Below, piece by piece: positions 16,464 through 25,310 of a stretch of DNA of 64,000 bases. The translations under genes and the position numbers were made by a program. The notes beneath the pieces were generated by a model. It saw nothing but the letters and a program-made list of their open reading frames with translations, ran no database searches and was not told the origin of the DNA. Each line of letters starts with the position of its first letter. Position 1 is the stretch's first letter. The stretch comes from Aureimonas endophytica (GTDB lineage Bacteria; Pseudomonadota; Alphaproteobacteria; Rhizobiales; Rhizobiaceae), in contig NZ_BMIQ01000012.1 in the NCBI RefSeq assembly GCF_014642635.1, forward strand, positions 25,939-89,938. Reading direction: 5' to 3'.

Positions 16464-18689
16464 TCAGCTGGCGTCGGCGGGCGTGGCCGGGGTGATCTTC
16501 GAGGCCAGGGACGGCAGCGCCGTGGCTTCGGGCTTGGCGGGCGTCTCGTTGCGATCGGCGACGAGATGGTAGAAGGCGCTCCAGGGGCGGCCGAGACCCC
16601 AGGCAAGCAGCGTCAGGCTGCCGCGCAGCATGCCGCGCGGGCGGCGGCGCGCTTCGCGCTCCTCGCGCACGGCGCTGAGATCGCCCGTCATCAGCTCGGC
16701 GATCGCGGCATAGTCGCCGGAGGTCGCCTCGTAGCGCAGGCCGAGGGTGACCGTGTCGCTCCAGCTGGTGACCTGGCGGATGGTGACCGGCAGGCGGCCG
16801 CGCTCGGCGCCGCTTTCGCCGTCCACGACGATGATCTCGGCCCGGTCCTGGCCGGCGAGCGCCGGCAGGGCGGCGAGCGGGACCACCTTGGCGCCGCCGA
16901 GCGAGGTGTCCTTCACCTCGACCGGGATCAGCGCGCCGGCGACCGAGAGCACCGCGTTGCGGGCGGCGCTGATGCGCGGCGTCTGGCGCCGCTCGCGCCG
17001 CTCGGTGACGACGCCGAGGGCGGCGCCGGCGATGAGGACGTTCAGCGCGTTCCAGGCGGCGACGACGAGCAGGATGCCGCCGACCTGCGGTTCGGTCTCG
17101 TAGCGATAGACCGAGTAGACCATGGCGCCGAGCAGCACCGCGAAGATCACGAAATAGGGGACGGCGAGCGGCGAGAGGCGGTCTTCCTGGAGCGTCTCGC
17201 CCTTGGCGGTGACGTTGAAGGTCGGCCGGCGCGGGTTGACGATGACGCTGAAGACGGCGCGGAAGAGATAGACCGACTGCACGTATTCATAGAGTTCGGA
17301 CACGAAGGGCCAGCGCACCGAGCCGTAGAGATAGTTGCGGATCAGCGAGTTGATGGCGAGATAGGTGACCGTGTAGGCGAAGAACTCCTGCGCCGAGACG
17401 TCGAAGATCTTCAGATCGAAGAAGATGAAGAGAAGAGGGGATAGGAGGAACACCATGCGCGGCAGCGGGAAGAACCAGCACATGCAGCTCGACAGGTAGC
17501 AGGTCTTCTGCGACAGGCTGAGGTTGCGGCGGAGCAGCGGGTTCTTCAGCAGGAAGATCTGGATCATGCCGCGGCACCAGCGGGAGCGCTGGCCGATGAA
17601 GCTCGACAGCGTTTCCGGCTGGAGGCCGGTCACCATCGGCCGCTCGACATAGCGGCTGGTCCAGCCGCGCGAATGCAGTTCGAGCGCGGTCTCGCAGTCC
17701 TCGGTGATGGTGACGCCGGCGAACCCGCCCACCTGCTCCAGCGCGCGGCGGCGCAGCACGGCGGCCGAGCCGCAGAAGAAGGTGGCGTTCCACTTGTCGA
17801 GCCCCTTCTGGATCGAGTTGTAGAACATCTCGTTCTCCGACGGCATGCGGTCGAAGGTGCCGAGATTGCGCTCCAGCGGGTCGGGATTGGAGAAGAAGTG
17901 CGGCGTCTGGACGAGGAACAGCTTGTCGTCCTCGCCGAAATGCCCGACCGTCTCGCGCAGGAACTCCTTGGCCGGGGCGTGATCGGCGTCGAAGACCACG
18001 ACGAGCTCGCCGGTGCTGTGCGCGAGGCCGTTGTTCAGGTTGCCGGCCTTGGCGTGCTCGTTCTTGGCGCGCGTCAGATAGGTGACGCCGAGCGTCCGGC
18101 AAAGCTCCTGCAGTTCGACATGGCGGCGCTGGGCCTCGGCGGCGGCGCGCAGATCGCGCGAGTTGCGCTTCTGGTCCGTGCCGCCGTCGTCGAGAAGGAA
18201 GACCTTCAGGCGCTCGGCCGGATAGTCGAGAGCCTTCGCGGCCGACAGGGTCAGCGAGAGGATGTCGGCGCTCTCGTTATAGGAGGGCACGAAGACATCG
18301 ACATTCGGCAGGTCCTCGTCGGCCGTCTGCGGCGCGCGCTTGCGCTCCAGGGGATCGGCGGCGACGAAGAGGCTGATGAACAGGAAGGCGATGCAGTACA
18401 TCTCGGCCGCGTAGAGAATGATCGCGGGCACGAAACTGACGAGATCGCTGGACGACGGCAGCGTCGCCGTCGTGCGCCAATAGGCGTAGCGCAGCACCAC
18501 GGCCACGGCGAAGACCAGGAAACAGTGCCGCCACGCGCCCTGCAGTCGGAACACGTAGATCAGGCCGGACAGCACGATCGCGGTCAGGGCGACCGCGAGC
18601 TGTGTTTCCACGCTGAGTGGCTGGAAGATCAGTAACAGGGCGGCAATGGCCGGCAGCGACCACAATAATGCCTTCGCAGGGACGTGCAT
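16464..18689 (-). CDS. bcsA: Cellulose synthase catalytic subunit (UDP-forming)
   Basis: 741 residues. Four N-terminal membrane helices (to about residue 110) precede the GT2 domain with all motifs: DDG at 167-169, DAD at 234-236, TED at 329-331 and QRSRW at 367-371. More membrane helices follow (about 405-555), then a PilZ domain with RRERRQTPR at 565-573 and DTSLGG at 595-600, the c-di-GMP site. It polymerises UDP-glucose into beta-1,4-glucan while moving the chain through the inner membrane. It heads the operon bcsA-bcsB-bcsZ-TPR, with 16 bp to bcsB. Confidence 0.96.
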   Translation of the reverse strand: MHVPAKALLWSLPAIAALLLIFQPLSVETQLAVALTAIVLSGLIYVFRLQGAWRHCFLVFAVAVVLRYAYWRTTATLPSSSDLVSFVPAIILYAAEMYCIAFLFISLFVAADPLERKRAPQTADEDLPNVDVFVPSYNESADILSLTLSAAKALDYPAERLKVFLLDDGGTDQKRNSRDLRAAAEAQRRHVELQELCRTLGVTYLTRAKNEHAKAGNLNNGLAHSTGELVVVFDADHAPAKEFLRETVGHFGEDDKLFLVQTPHFFSNPDPLERNLGTFDRMPSENEMFYNSIQKGLDKWNATFFCGSAAVLRRRALEQVGGFAGVTITEDCETALELHSRGWTSRYVERPMVTGLQPETLSSFIGQRSRWCRGMIQIFLLKNPLLRRNLSLSQKTCYLSSCMCWFFPLPRMVFLLSPLLFIFFDLKIFDVSAQEFFAYTVTYLAINSLIRNYLYGSVRWPFVSELYEYVQSVYLFRAVFSVIVNPRRPTFNVTAKGETLQEDRLSPLAVPYFVIFAVLLGAMVYSVYRYETEPQVGGILLVVAAWNALNVLIAGAALGVVTERRERRQTPRISAARNAVLSVAGALIPVEVKDTSLGGAKVVPLAALPALAGQDRAEIIVVDGESGAERGRLPVTIRQVTSWSDTVTLGLRYEATSGDYAAIAELMTGDLSAVREEREARRRPRGMLRGSLTLLAWGLGRPWSAFYHLVADRNETPAKPEATALPSLASKITPATPADAS

Positions 18690-19262
18690 GAGGCTCTCGA
18701 CAACTTACCTTGGGAGATCGGTCGCCGTGACTTAGGATGAATTTGAATCGGAAAGCAACTAATCGGCCGTTCGACGGTTAATGGATGATTTTATTGATCG
18801 ATGATTAAATGGTTTAATAATAGTAAGCGCAAGGCGAAGTGTTTTATCGGTTTTGTTTCGCCCTTGCCGTTTCAACGACTTGGCCTCGATCCGGCCGGCT
18901 TGGCGAGGCGTATCGCGTGAGATCCACCGGCGATGCGATGGCGGGCGAGGAGGCCGCGCTCGATCGGCTTAACGGATTCCCCTGCGACATCCTGGGGCGA
19001 AATAACTTTTGGTTGTGTCAATCGCGGAGTCCATCTTGGCCCGTTTCCGGCTAAATAAGTCCTGGCTACGTATTTCGGCCGGGCACGAAGATCTGAGGGA
19101 AGGCGATCTTCTTTTTCGTCTTCAGGGCGACATGCCTGCCGACGCGACAGCCAAGCCGGAGCTTTGAGCCGGTCCGATCGGCGCGCCGGCCGGGAAGGAG
19201 GGGGTACGGCGCGGCGGTGCCATCCGCCGCGCCTTCCGCATCCGGCTTGGAGTCCTACCGCC
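18690..19262. other. Promoter region of the cellulose operon, AT-rich
   Basis: The part at about 18725-18850 is much richer in A/T than the surrounding DNA (runs such as GATTTTATTGATCGATGATTAAATGG) and lies directly upstream of bcsA, so it is the likely promoter and regulator-binding zone. I cannot assign clear -35/-10 boxes. A 71-codon frame at 18839-19054 has no ribosome site and is probably chance. A terminator-like hairpin for the next gene lies at 19208-19233. Confidence 0.45.
19208..19233 (-). terminator. Hairpin downstream of the 304-aa gene
   Basis: GGCGCGGCGG (19208-19217) pairs with CCGCCGCGCC (19224-19233) around a 6-nt loop, 30 bp past the stop of the minus-strand gene at 19263. 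A 10-bp GC stem without a T-run on that strand. Confidence 0.55.
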
Positions 19263-20177
19263 TCACGCGGCGTAGCAAGGCCATTGGAAGTGGCGCAGCA
19301 GCACGGAATTGGCCGGATTGTCGGCGGGACTGAAGCCGATATAGGACGAGCCTTCGAGCTGGATGTCGAAGCGGACCTCGAGATCGACGAAGATCGAGCG
19401 GTCCGGCCGGATCAGGCCGAACTGCAGGAAGGGCATCGGCAGATAGCCCGGCATCTGCGCGACGACGGTGCGGCCGTTGCCGTCCTCGTCGATCCAGGTG
19501 CGCCGCGCCGTCGCCTCGCCGCACAGCCGCCAGGTGCCGACATCGTCGACGAACTGGATCGCGGACTGGCGCAGATACATCCAGCACTTGCACCATTTGT
19601 CGTCGCAGGCCCAGGGACAGCTCTGGATATTGGTCCAGCCGGTGATGTTGCCGAAGAGCTCGACCCAGGGCGCCGAGTTGTAGCGGCCGGAGGCGGAGGG
19701 CGGTCGCCGTTCCGGCTGCAATTCGAAGGTCGCCCAGGCGCCGGTGCTGAAGGGAAGCAGCGGATCGCCGTTGTAGTCGCGATGGCCGAAGAAGTGCAGC
19801 CCGTCGGTCTGGGAGGATACGGCGATCCCGCCGCCGCCATACCATTGCGTCCGCGCCCACCAGAAATCGGCGCCCGCCGCGAAGGGCGCGGCATCCAGCG
19901 GCGCGAGTTCCGGCTGGAAATCGGTCCAGCCGAGCTTGCCGACGCGATCCGCATAGGCCTGGAGGGCGGAGCGCGCCCGGCCGTCATCGCCCTTGAAGCC
20001 TTCATGCTCGGCGGCATGGAAGATCGCCGCCTCCTCGCCGGACGGCCGAGACTCGGCGAGGAACCGGTGCGAACGCGCCAAAGCCTCCAGCCGCGCGGCC
20101 CGCGCGTCGTCGAACGACTTCAGGAGCCAGTCCGGCAGCTCGTGATTGGGATTGTCGACGTAGTCGTGTTCGATCAT
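19263..20177 (-). CDS. Hypothetical protein, 304 aa, tryptophan- and cysteine-containing
   Basis: I do not recognise this protein. It has no signal peptide. The N-terminal third is helical and charged (HELPDWLLKSFDDARAARLEALARSHRFLAE); the remainder is rich in W, F, Y and G and looks beta-rich (WWARTQWYGGGGIAVSS, DGLHFFGHRDYNGDPLLPF). A cysteine cluster SCPWACDDKWCKCW sits near residue 190 and two further cysteines follow (LCGE, PCYAA); this could be a metal site or disulfides. The frame, GC pattern and the terminator after it support a real gene. It lies between the bcsA promoter region and the left end of the integrated element. Confidence 0.75.
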   Translation of the reverse strand: MIEHDYVDNPNHELPDWLLKSFDDARAARLEALARSHRFLAESRPSGEEAAIFHAAEHEGFKGDDGRARSALQAYADRVGKLGWTDFQPELAPLDAAPFAAGADFWWARTQWYGGGGIAVSSQTDGLHFFGHRDYNGDPLLPFSTGAWATFELQPERRPPSASGRYNSAPWVELFGNITGWTNIQSCPWACDDKWCKCWMYLRQSAIQFVDDVGTWRLCGEATARRTWIDEDGNGRTVVAQMPGYLPMPFLQFGLIRPDRSIFVDLEVRFDIQLEGSSYIGFSPADNPANSVLLRHFQWPCYAA

Positions 20178-20560
20178 TGCAGCATCCCCTATGGTTGACG
20201 GGAAGAACAGCTTTCAGACCTACGCACACGCTCACAAGACGAAAGGAAACTGACCTAAGGGAACAAGGCTTAGCACATTGGCGACATCTGTAAACGCGCC
20301 GGGCAACCCGGATGCCGGGCGCCGCGCGGGCGAAACGGTGCCGTCGCGCGACGTTCAGGCCGCCGCGCGTCCCGCAACGACGATCGCAAGCCAGAGGACA
20401 TGGCTCGACAAGCGACCCGCCCCTGGCGCCGACGATGAAAGGAAGATCGAATTCTCGGGAAATCGTCCGCCGAACCTCGGGAGGCGGATCCTCGACCCCT
20501 TCAGGGGAAGGTCACGCGCCTTGCGATGGCCGAAGCCATCGTCCTGTTCGACATCTGCGG

Positions 20561-20581
20561 ATTGGTGCCCAGGAAAGGACT
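20561..20581. repeat. Left attachment site (21-bp direct repeat)
   Basis: A perfect copy of 40258-40278, starting ATTGGTGCCCAGG and ending AAAGGACT. The right copy is the 3' end of tRNA-Leu, including the CCA. Flanking bases differ on both sides, so 21 bp is the full identity. This is the scar expected when a tyrosine integrase inserts into a tRNA gene. Confidence 0.92.
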
Positions 20582-20640
20582 GCATGAGGGGAGGGCTGGA
20601 AAGCCTATTTTATAGGGTTCTCAGGGTTTGCATCGTAGAG

Positions 20641-20652
20641 TTTGTAGCACAG
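20641..20652 (+). repeat. Left copy of a 12-bp repeat, possible integrase arm site
   Basis: TTTGTAGCACAG, found again in the same orientation at 40185-40196. It lies 59 bp inside the left attachment core; the other copy lies 61 bp inside the right core. In the excised circle the two would flank the core almost symmetrically. Confidence 0.6.
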
Positions 20653-20766
20653 TCGCGTGGCGCATTGAAAGTCTACGGGGCAAACTAATAAAATCCGCAT
20701 TTAACCCTTGATACCGCGCGTGAACCGATGACACTGTAGGTTGAAACATATCGCCGGTGCGCAAAA

Positions 20767-22998
20767 ATGAAGTCGTGGGCTAGCTTCGAAGAGAATGTAC
20801 GTGGACTTGCTTCCGCAATATGGAGCCACGACTGCCTTCCTGGGAGAATTGGAGGTGTCGATATAGATGGTGTGATCGACACTGAAAGCGATATACGCAT
20901 CCTAATTGAAATGACGGAGCGAAGAGACCTTAATAAGGTTCGTGAAGACGTTAATAAACTCCTTACTGCCAAAAATGCTCTCCTGGCAGAAAGCGGCGAA
21001 TTCGCTAGATGTTTCTGTGTTGTCAACGGGACCGTAACCAAATCAATGGTCGAGGCTGGTGCGCCTCACAAGATTAAGGTTGTTTCCTTCCAGTCTTTCG
21101 CCCGTACCTTCTACGATTTTGCTACTTATCGCATCGCTCGTGAAAGCGCCCCCTTCGGCAGTGCTGTTGATCCCCTCACCGGGAGAAGGGATGAGAGCGA
21201 TTATGTCGCTGTCCGATACGAACACCTCGCTCACCGAACCGAACTAACCGCAAAAGACGTGACAGATTTGCTGCTCGCAGGAAAGCGAGTTGTGCTGCTT
21301 GGAGAGTACGGTAGCGGCAAAAGCCGATGCTTACGTGAGGTCTTCTTTCAGCTCGCCGCGCAGGCAGAGGCTTTGCAGAACTATCCTGTAGGTATAGATC
21401 TTCGTGAAATGTGGGGAGTTAAGAGGGGCATCGAGTTGTTGCGTCGGCATCTCGAAGATCTTGGGCTCGATGCGTTGCAAAAGCCTGCCATTCGAGCACT
21501 AAATACAGACAGCCTTATCCTTCTATTTGATGGGTTCGACGAACTGGGCTCGCAGTCTTGGAGCAACGACAACGACAAGCTGCGTGCAATACGTGCTAAA
21601 TCGCTTGAGGGAGTTAAAGACCTCATATCTAGAACGACGGGCGGAGTGCTGATTACGGGGCGCGAGCACTACTTCAACAACAACGAAGAGATGTTCGCAG
21701 CGCTAGGCATGTCGAAGAATTCAGCCGTTGTGCTTCGCTGCAAAAGTGAGTTTTCCGAGGCGGAAACTAGTGAGTTCTTCCGCCGCTTGGAGGCTGAGAT
21801 TGATCTCCCGCAGTGGCTTCCTCGGAGGCCGCTCATCTGCCAGACGATTGTAAATCTTTCCGAAGACGACATCGATCGGATGTTCGGAGATGAACAAGAC
21901 GAAGCAGAGTTTTGGGAGCATTTCATCCATGTTCTCTGCGAACGAGATGCTCGTATACACATCTCGTTTGATGCATCAACGATTGAATTGATTCTTATCC
22001 AGCTCGCACGGCTGACGCGGACTCGGCCAGCGAACGTTGGTCCAATAACGTTGGCTGATACCCAAACAGCTTTCGAGGCAGTCGTAGGCCAGCAGCCGGT
22101 TGAAGAGGCTGCCGTTATGCTGCAAAGACTTCCTGCGTTAGGTCGGGTGAAAGCCGAATCGAACGACCGCCAATTTATCGACGTTTACATCCTCGATGGG
22201 CTTCGAGCGAAGGATATCGCAAACCTTACGCGCACCGATGATGCGGCTCGACATAGCCAGACCAATGGAATCAAGTACGTTAATCCCTTGAACGATCTAG
22301 GACAAAAGGTTCTTTCTCACCATATTGGTGACAGGAATTTAGAATTTCTTCAGCTTGCTAAGCGGGCCCTCACCGGTTCCAACAGGGTATTGGCGTGCGA
22401 TATTGTTGCTAGTCTGCTGCGGGGGAGATTGGCAAGTCTAGATTTTGGAGGGCTCACAATTGACGACGGATTGTTCGTCAAGCTGAACTTATCGAAGACG
22501 CTTCCGTCTAATCTTCGTGTAACAAACTCGGTGCTTGGCGACTTCACTCTGCCGTCCGCTCCGCCTCCTAATACGTCGTTTGAAAACTGCCTCGCTGAAC
22601 GTGTTTTCGGTATTGCATCGGCCAATGCTGTGCCGGCATGGATAAAAGGCTTTAGTGCCGACCACTACGATTCCGTCGAGAGCGTGTCGAGAATCCGGCA
22701 AATTGGATTGAGCCCAGAGCAAGAGGTTCTCGTCGCGATCATCCGTAAGGTTTTCTTCCAGAAGGGGGCAGGAAGGAAGGAAGAAGCGTTGACGCGTGGC
22801 CTTGGGAAGTTTGCGCCTTCGTCTAAAGTCGAGAAGATCATCAACTTGCTGATGCGGGAAGGTGTTTTAGAGCGGTTTAGAGGTAACGAGGGCTGGGTTT
22901 ACACACCGAAGCGCCCCCTTGCTGCGCGGATGAAGACAATGCTCTATGAGTTGCGGACGAGCCGCGATCCAATCTGGCAGGCAGTCTCCACTCTCTAG
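20767..22998 (+). CDS. NACHT/STAND NTPase with nuclease-like N-terminal domain, candidate anti-phage protein
   Basis: 743 residues. Residues 1-125 resemble a restriction-endonuclease-like fold: FEENVRGLASAIW, then GGVDIDGVIDTESDIRILIEMT with D34 and E48-x-T50 in the places of a PD-(D/E)xK core. A linker (GSAVDPLTGRRDESDYV) leads to the NACHT NTPase: Walker A GEYGSGKS at 179-186 and Walker B LILLFDGFDEL at 250-260. A helical middle and a C-terminal winged-helix-like segment (KVEKIINLLMREGVLERFRGNEGWVYTPKRPL) follow. STAND NTPases of this plan sense phage infection and trigger an effector. The gene is clearly lower in GC than its neighbours and sits at the outermost left cargo position. The start has only a weak ribosome site. 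Confidence 0.85.
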   Translation: MKSWASFEENVRGLASAIWSHDCLPGRIGGVDIDGVIDTESDIRILIEMTERRDLNKVREDVNKLLTAKNALLAESGEFARCFCVVNGTVTKSMVEAGAPHKIKVVSFQSFARTFYDFATYRIARESAPFGSAVDPLTGRRDESDYVAVRYEHLAHRTELTAKDVTDLLLAGKRVVLLGEYGSGKSRCLREVFFQLAAQAEALQNYPVGIDLREMWGVKRGIELLRRHLEDLGLDALQKPAIRALNTDSLILLFDGFDELGSQSWSNDNDKLRAIRAKSLEGVKDLISRTTGGVLITGREHYFNNNEEMFAALGMSKNSAVVLRCKSEFSEAETSEFFRRLEAEIDLPQWLPRRPLICQTIVNLSEDDIDRMFGDEQDEAEFWEHFIHVLCERDARIHISFDASTIELILIQLARLTRTRPANVGPITLADTQTAFEAVVGQQPVEEAAVMLQRLPALGRVKAESNDRQFIDVYILDGLRAKDIANLTRTDDAARHSQTNGIKYVNPLNDLGQKVLSHHIGDRNLEFLQLAKRALTGSNRVLACDIVASLLRGRLASLDFGGLTIDDGLFVKLNLSKTLPSNLRVTNSVLGDFTLPSAPPPNTSFENCLAERVFGIASANAVPAWIKGFSADHYDSVESVSRIRQIGLSPEQEVLVAIIRKVFFQKGAGRKEEALTRGLGKFAPSSKVEKIINLLMREGVLERFRGNEGWVYTPKRPLAARMKTMLYELRTSRDPIWQAVSTL

Positions 22999-23222
22999 CT
23001 TTTCGCTTGGGGGGCCGGTTATCGGTTCCTCTTCGCGCCACGCCCAGCCAGCCTAAAGCGGGCCTTAGCCATCATGACACTGTTGAACTCCGGGATAGGT
23101 TAGGGGTCGCTTATCCCAGACGCCCTCACGCAGGGGCGGACGTGAGGTTTCCCCCCGTACCCCCCCTCCCGGTTTGATAGTGGCAACCGGCTGAACTAGC
23201 GATCGTTGGAGCAGCTTGCATC

Positions 23223-23447
23223 TCAATCGAGAGCGATGTTGATGCCGTCGTAAATGATCGCACTGCCTGGGTTCATGCGGATTCCCCACCCGGGGTTCTG
23301 CAAAAGGAATAGCGCTGCCCCTTCGACTGTCGCGAATTCCTTCGCAGACGCGACATGGTTCGTAGATGGCGGGAAGCATTTGAACCGGCTGCCATGGAGT
23401 AGATAAGCCTCTTTCTGTACGCCTTTCGTGTTTGCCCAAATGCGCAT
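23223..23447 (-). CDS. Hypothetical protein, 74 aa
   Basis: Starts at an ATG preceded by GAGGGG on the minus strand. The product (KEFATVEGAALFLLQNPGWGIRMNPGS in the C-terminal half) looks like a small folded domain with a hydrophobic core; no signal peptide or membrane helix. I do not recognise it. It faces the NACHT gene and is divergent from the recombinase at 23639. A frame in another register reaches 175 codons over the same DNA but has no ribosome site. Confidence 0.45.
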   Translation of the reverse strand: MRIWANTKGVQKEAYLLHGSRFKCFPPSTNHVASAKEFATVEGAALFLLQNPGWGIRMNPGSAIIYDGINIALD

Positions 23448-23502
23448 GACGCCCCTCGAATCTTGCTATGGTGCCCACGGTGCATACCCTATCCGAACTC
23501 AA

Positions 23503-23621
23503 CCGTTCCACAGGGCTTGGTCTAGCGGGCCGTTCCACGCCGTGCCTAAAGCCGTCCCACAAGAATGCCCGTTGACATTTGGAACGGAGCAACCATCATA
23601 GCCTAGACCCCATTGGAACGA
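23503..23621. repeat. Repeat array upstream of the serine recombinase
   Basis: CCGTTCCA occurs at 23503-23510 and 23530-23537; its inverse TGGAACGG is at 23580-23587 and TGGAACGA at 23614-23621. Inside these, GGTCTAG (23519-23525) and CTAGACC (23603-23609) also form an inverted pair. The block ends 17 bp before the recombinase gene, the usual place of a resolvase res site or an autoregulatory operator. Confidence 0.5.
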
Positions 23622-23638
23622 TCGGGAGCCGCTAGGCC

Positions 23639-24235
23639 ATGTCCATGCTGATCGGATACGCACGCACGTCCACCCTGGAACAAGAAGCCGGCCTCGAAGC
23701 CCAAGAGCGCGACCTCAGGGCCGCAGGATGCGAAGAGGTCTACGCGGAGCGCGTCTCTTCGATGTCCGAACGGGCGGAGCTTCGAGCCGCCATCAAGTTC
23801 GCCCGTAAAGGTGACACGCTCGTTTGCACGAAGGTTGATCGTCTCGCCCGCTCAGCGTCCGGCCTCTGGGACATCGTGAAGGAACTGGACGAGAAGAATG
23901 TGGGTCTCCGCATTCTCAGCCTTGGCGGCGACACGGTGGACACTCGGAGCGCCACGGGCCGGCTTATCCTCACCATCTTCGCCGGGTTCGCTCAGTTCGA
24001 ACGGGAGATGATGCTAGAACGTCAGCGTGAGGGCATCGCAAAGGCGAAGGCCGAGGGAGCCTATAAGGGACGCAAGCCGACTGCGATGGCCAAGGCCGAC
24101 CAGGTGAAGGCGCTGGCAGCCAAGGGGATGTCCATGAGCCAGATCGCGGCGGAGGTCGGTATTGGTAAGGGCAGCGTCCACCGCATACTGACGGCTAAAC
24201 CGGAGACCGCGAAACTCGCTAGCGCTTCCGTTTAG
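23639..24235 (+). CDS. Serine recombinase, resolvase/invertase family
   Basis: 198 residues. The N-terminal catalytic domain starts LIGYARTSTLEQEAGLEAQ (active serine in the ARTST motif), with KVDRLARSASGLW and GRLILTIFAGFAQFEREMMLERQREGI, all standard for small resolvases. A short C-terminal helix-turn-helix follows (MSMSQIAAEVGIGKGSVHRIL). The enzyme cuts and rejoins DNA at paired sites, resolving dimers or inverting a segment. Candidate sites are the repeats just upstream. It overlaps the convergent excisionase-like gene by 17 bp. Confidence 0.92.
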   Translation: MSMLIGYARTSTLEQEAGLEAQERDLRAAGCEEVYAERVSSMSERAELRAAIKFARKGDTLVCTKVDRLARSASGLWDIVKELDEKNVGLRILSLGGDTVDTRSATGRLILTIFAGFAQFEREMMLERQREGIAKAKAEGAYKGRKPTAMAKADQVKALAAKGMSMSQIAAEVGIGKGSVHRILTAKPETAKLASASV

Positions 24236-24599
24236 GTGAACGCGCTTCCCGCTCGGCTTTTCTCTTCTCCCGATCTTCCTGCGCTGCCTTTCGGAGTAGA
24301 TGGTCGAGAGCGATGCTGGCCATACTCATCCCTTCTGACGCCTCAGCATCGTCAGCTTTGCGCACCCGATAGGTCGCTGGCGGTGGCGACGCCTCCACCC
24401 TTTGCTCAGCTCGCGCCTTCTCGCGCATCTCTTGGATGGCTCGGCGGCTGACGAAATGCCGCCTCCCGATCTTCTCGATAACCAGCCGTCCGCGCCTCGC
24501 CTCCGCCCGTAGGGTCGCAGGCTTGATGGCCTCCCTGAAGATCAGCTTGCACGCCTCTTCGAGCGTTAGCGGCTCGTCAGGATCGGGTGCGTTCTCCAT
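24219..24599 (-). CDS. Excisionase-like helix-turn-helix protein, 126 aa
   Basis: I start at 24599, where GGAGG precedes the ATG by five bases. An upstream ATG at 24671 overlaps the previous stop as TGATG and would add 24 residues. The N-terminal half contains LTLEEACKLIFREAIKPATLRAEARRGRLVIEKIGRRHFVSRRAIQEM, a winged helix-turn-helix of the MerR/excisionase type; the C-terminal half is a charged helix ending in a basic tail. It may control excision or transcription of the element. The following gene is convergent. Confidence 0.65.
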   Translation of the reverse strand: MENAPDPDEPLTLEEACKLIFREAIKPATLRAEARRGRLVIEKIGRRHFVSRRAIQEMREKARAEQRVEASPPPATYRVRKADDAEASEGMSMASIALDHLLRKAAQEDREKRKAEREARSPKRKR

Positions 24600-24670
24600 C
24601 AATCCTCCGCTTCTTAATTGCCTCTCGTCCGTTTGAAACGTGGCAAGGTTTTCGCCAAGCCGAGCCACCA

Positions 24671-24907
24671 TCAATCGCTATCTAGAAGCTCGCGCCCCGC
24701 CGCTGTCCATTCGCCGAACCGAAAGCCGCCTTCCTCCATCTTCACGAAGCCCGCGTCGGCTAGGAGTGCCATCGCCTCCTCCCCAGCCGTCATGCACATA
24801 TTGTCCAGGCAGTGGACCAAGCGGCCGTCGTTCATGTCTTCCCTGGAGAGATACTGAGCGACCATCCAGGCAAGAGAGCGGAGGAGAAGCCGCTCGCGTT
24901 CGTTCAT
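24671..24907 (-). CDS. Hypothetical protein, 78 aa
   Basis: Starts at the ATG at 24907 after AGAGGA. The product begins MNERERLLLRSLAWMVAQYL and ends in an acidic tail; the centre (LLADAGFVKMEEGGFRFGEWTAAGRELL) looks like a small winged-helix module. No known function. It stands just ahead of the excisionase-like gene on the same strand and may be cotranscribed with it. Confidence 0.55.
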   Translation of the reverse strand: MNERERLLLRSLAWMVAQYLSREDMNDGRLVHCLDNMCMTAGEEAMALLADAGFVKMEEGGFRFGEWTAAGRELLDSD

Positions 24908-24980
24908 CGTGTCCTCTCCGTCTGCCGCCGGCCGGCCGTACGCTGTCCCGCTAGCTTTGCTGAGGCCGCTGACAGTGTAG

Positions 24981-25235
24981 AGCCAGTTCACCCACATCAC
25001 CAAGGAGAAGGACTGCCTCGGCAAGGACGACCGCGTGGACTGCGTGGCGGGCGGCGTGGCGGTCTTCGCGGAGATGCTGGGGGTCGATCCCACCGTGATG
25101 AGCGCCAGGGCCAGCGAGGACCGTAAGGCCGCTGAGATCGCCGCGCTCTTCGATGAGGAGGACGACTTGTTCGGGACGGGCCGAGTGATGGCGGATACGC
25201 GGGCCCAGGCTGCGAAGGCGCAGAAACGGCATTAG
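24981..25235 (+). pseudogene. Remnant of a phage terminase large subunit (C-terminal ~85 residues)
   Basis: An open stretch right after a stop codon, without a proper start, reads SQFTHITKEKDCLGKDDRVDCVAGGVAVFAEMLGVDP. This follows the C-terminal end of T7-like large terminases (QFTH...LxHDDRxDALA..V.YW.E), where the DDR aspartates belong to the nuclease core. The remaining ~500 residues are absent, and the upstream DNA is occupied by a gene on the other strand. A GTG inside the frame could give a 66-residue product, but a remnant is more likely. Confidence 0.65.
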
Positions 25236-25310
25236 GGGATACGAGATTGAGGGAGCCTGCCGGGTGCGGTGGGCTCTCTATTTGTGTTTTTGCGTAATGG
25301 GGCGTGAGGA

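Larger units (their letters stand above)
20178..20766. other. Junction between chromosome and integrated element
   Basis: 20178-20560 is chromosomal and carries no gene I can support. The left attachment repeat is at 20561-20581. From 20582 to 20766 is the left end of the element; its base composition drops visibly and it contains a 12-bp integrase-arm-like repeat at 20641-20652. A frame at 20278-20688 reads straight across the attachment site and is therefore not a natural gene. Confidence 0.6.

Noticed and set aside
14012-16495. 827-codon plus-strand frame opposite bcsB
   Set aside because: Opposite-strand shadow of bcsB with biased composition and no start signal.
20278-20688. 136-codon frame over the left element junction
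   Set aside because: It reads from chromosome through the attachment site into the element, so it was created by the insertion.
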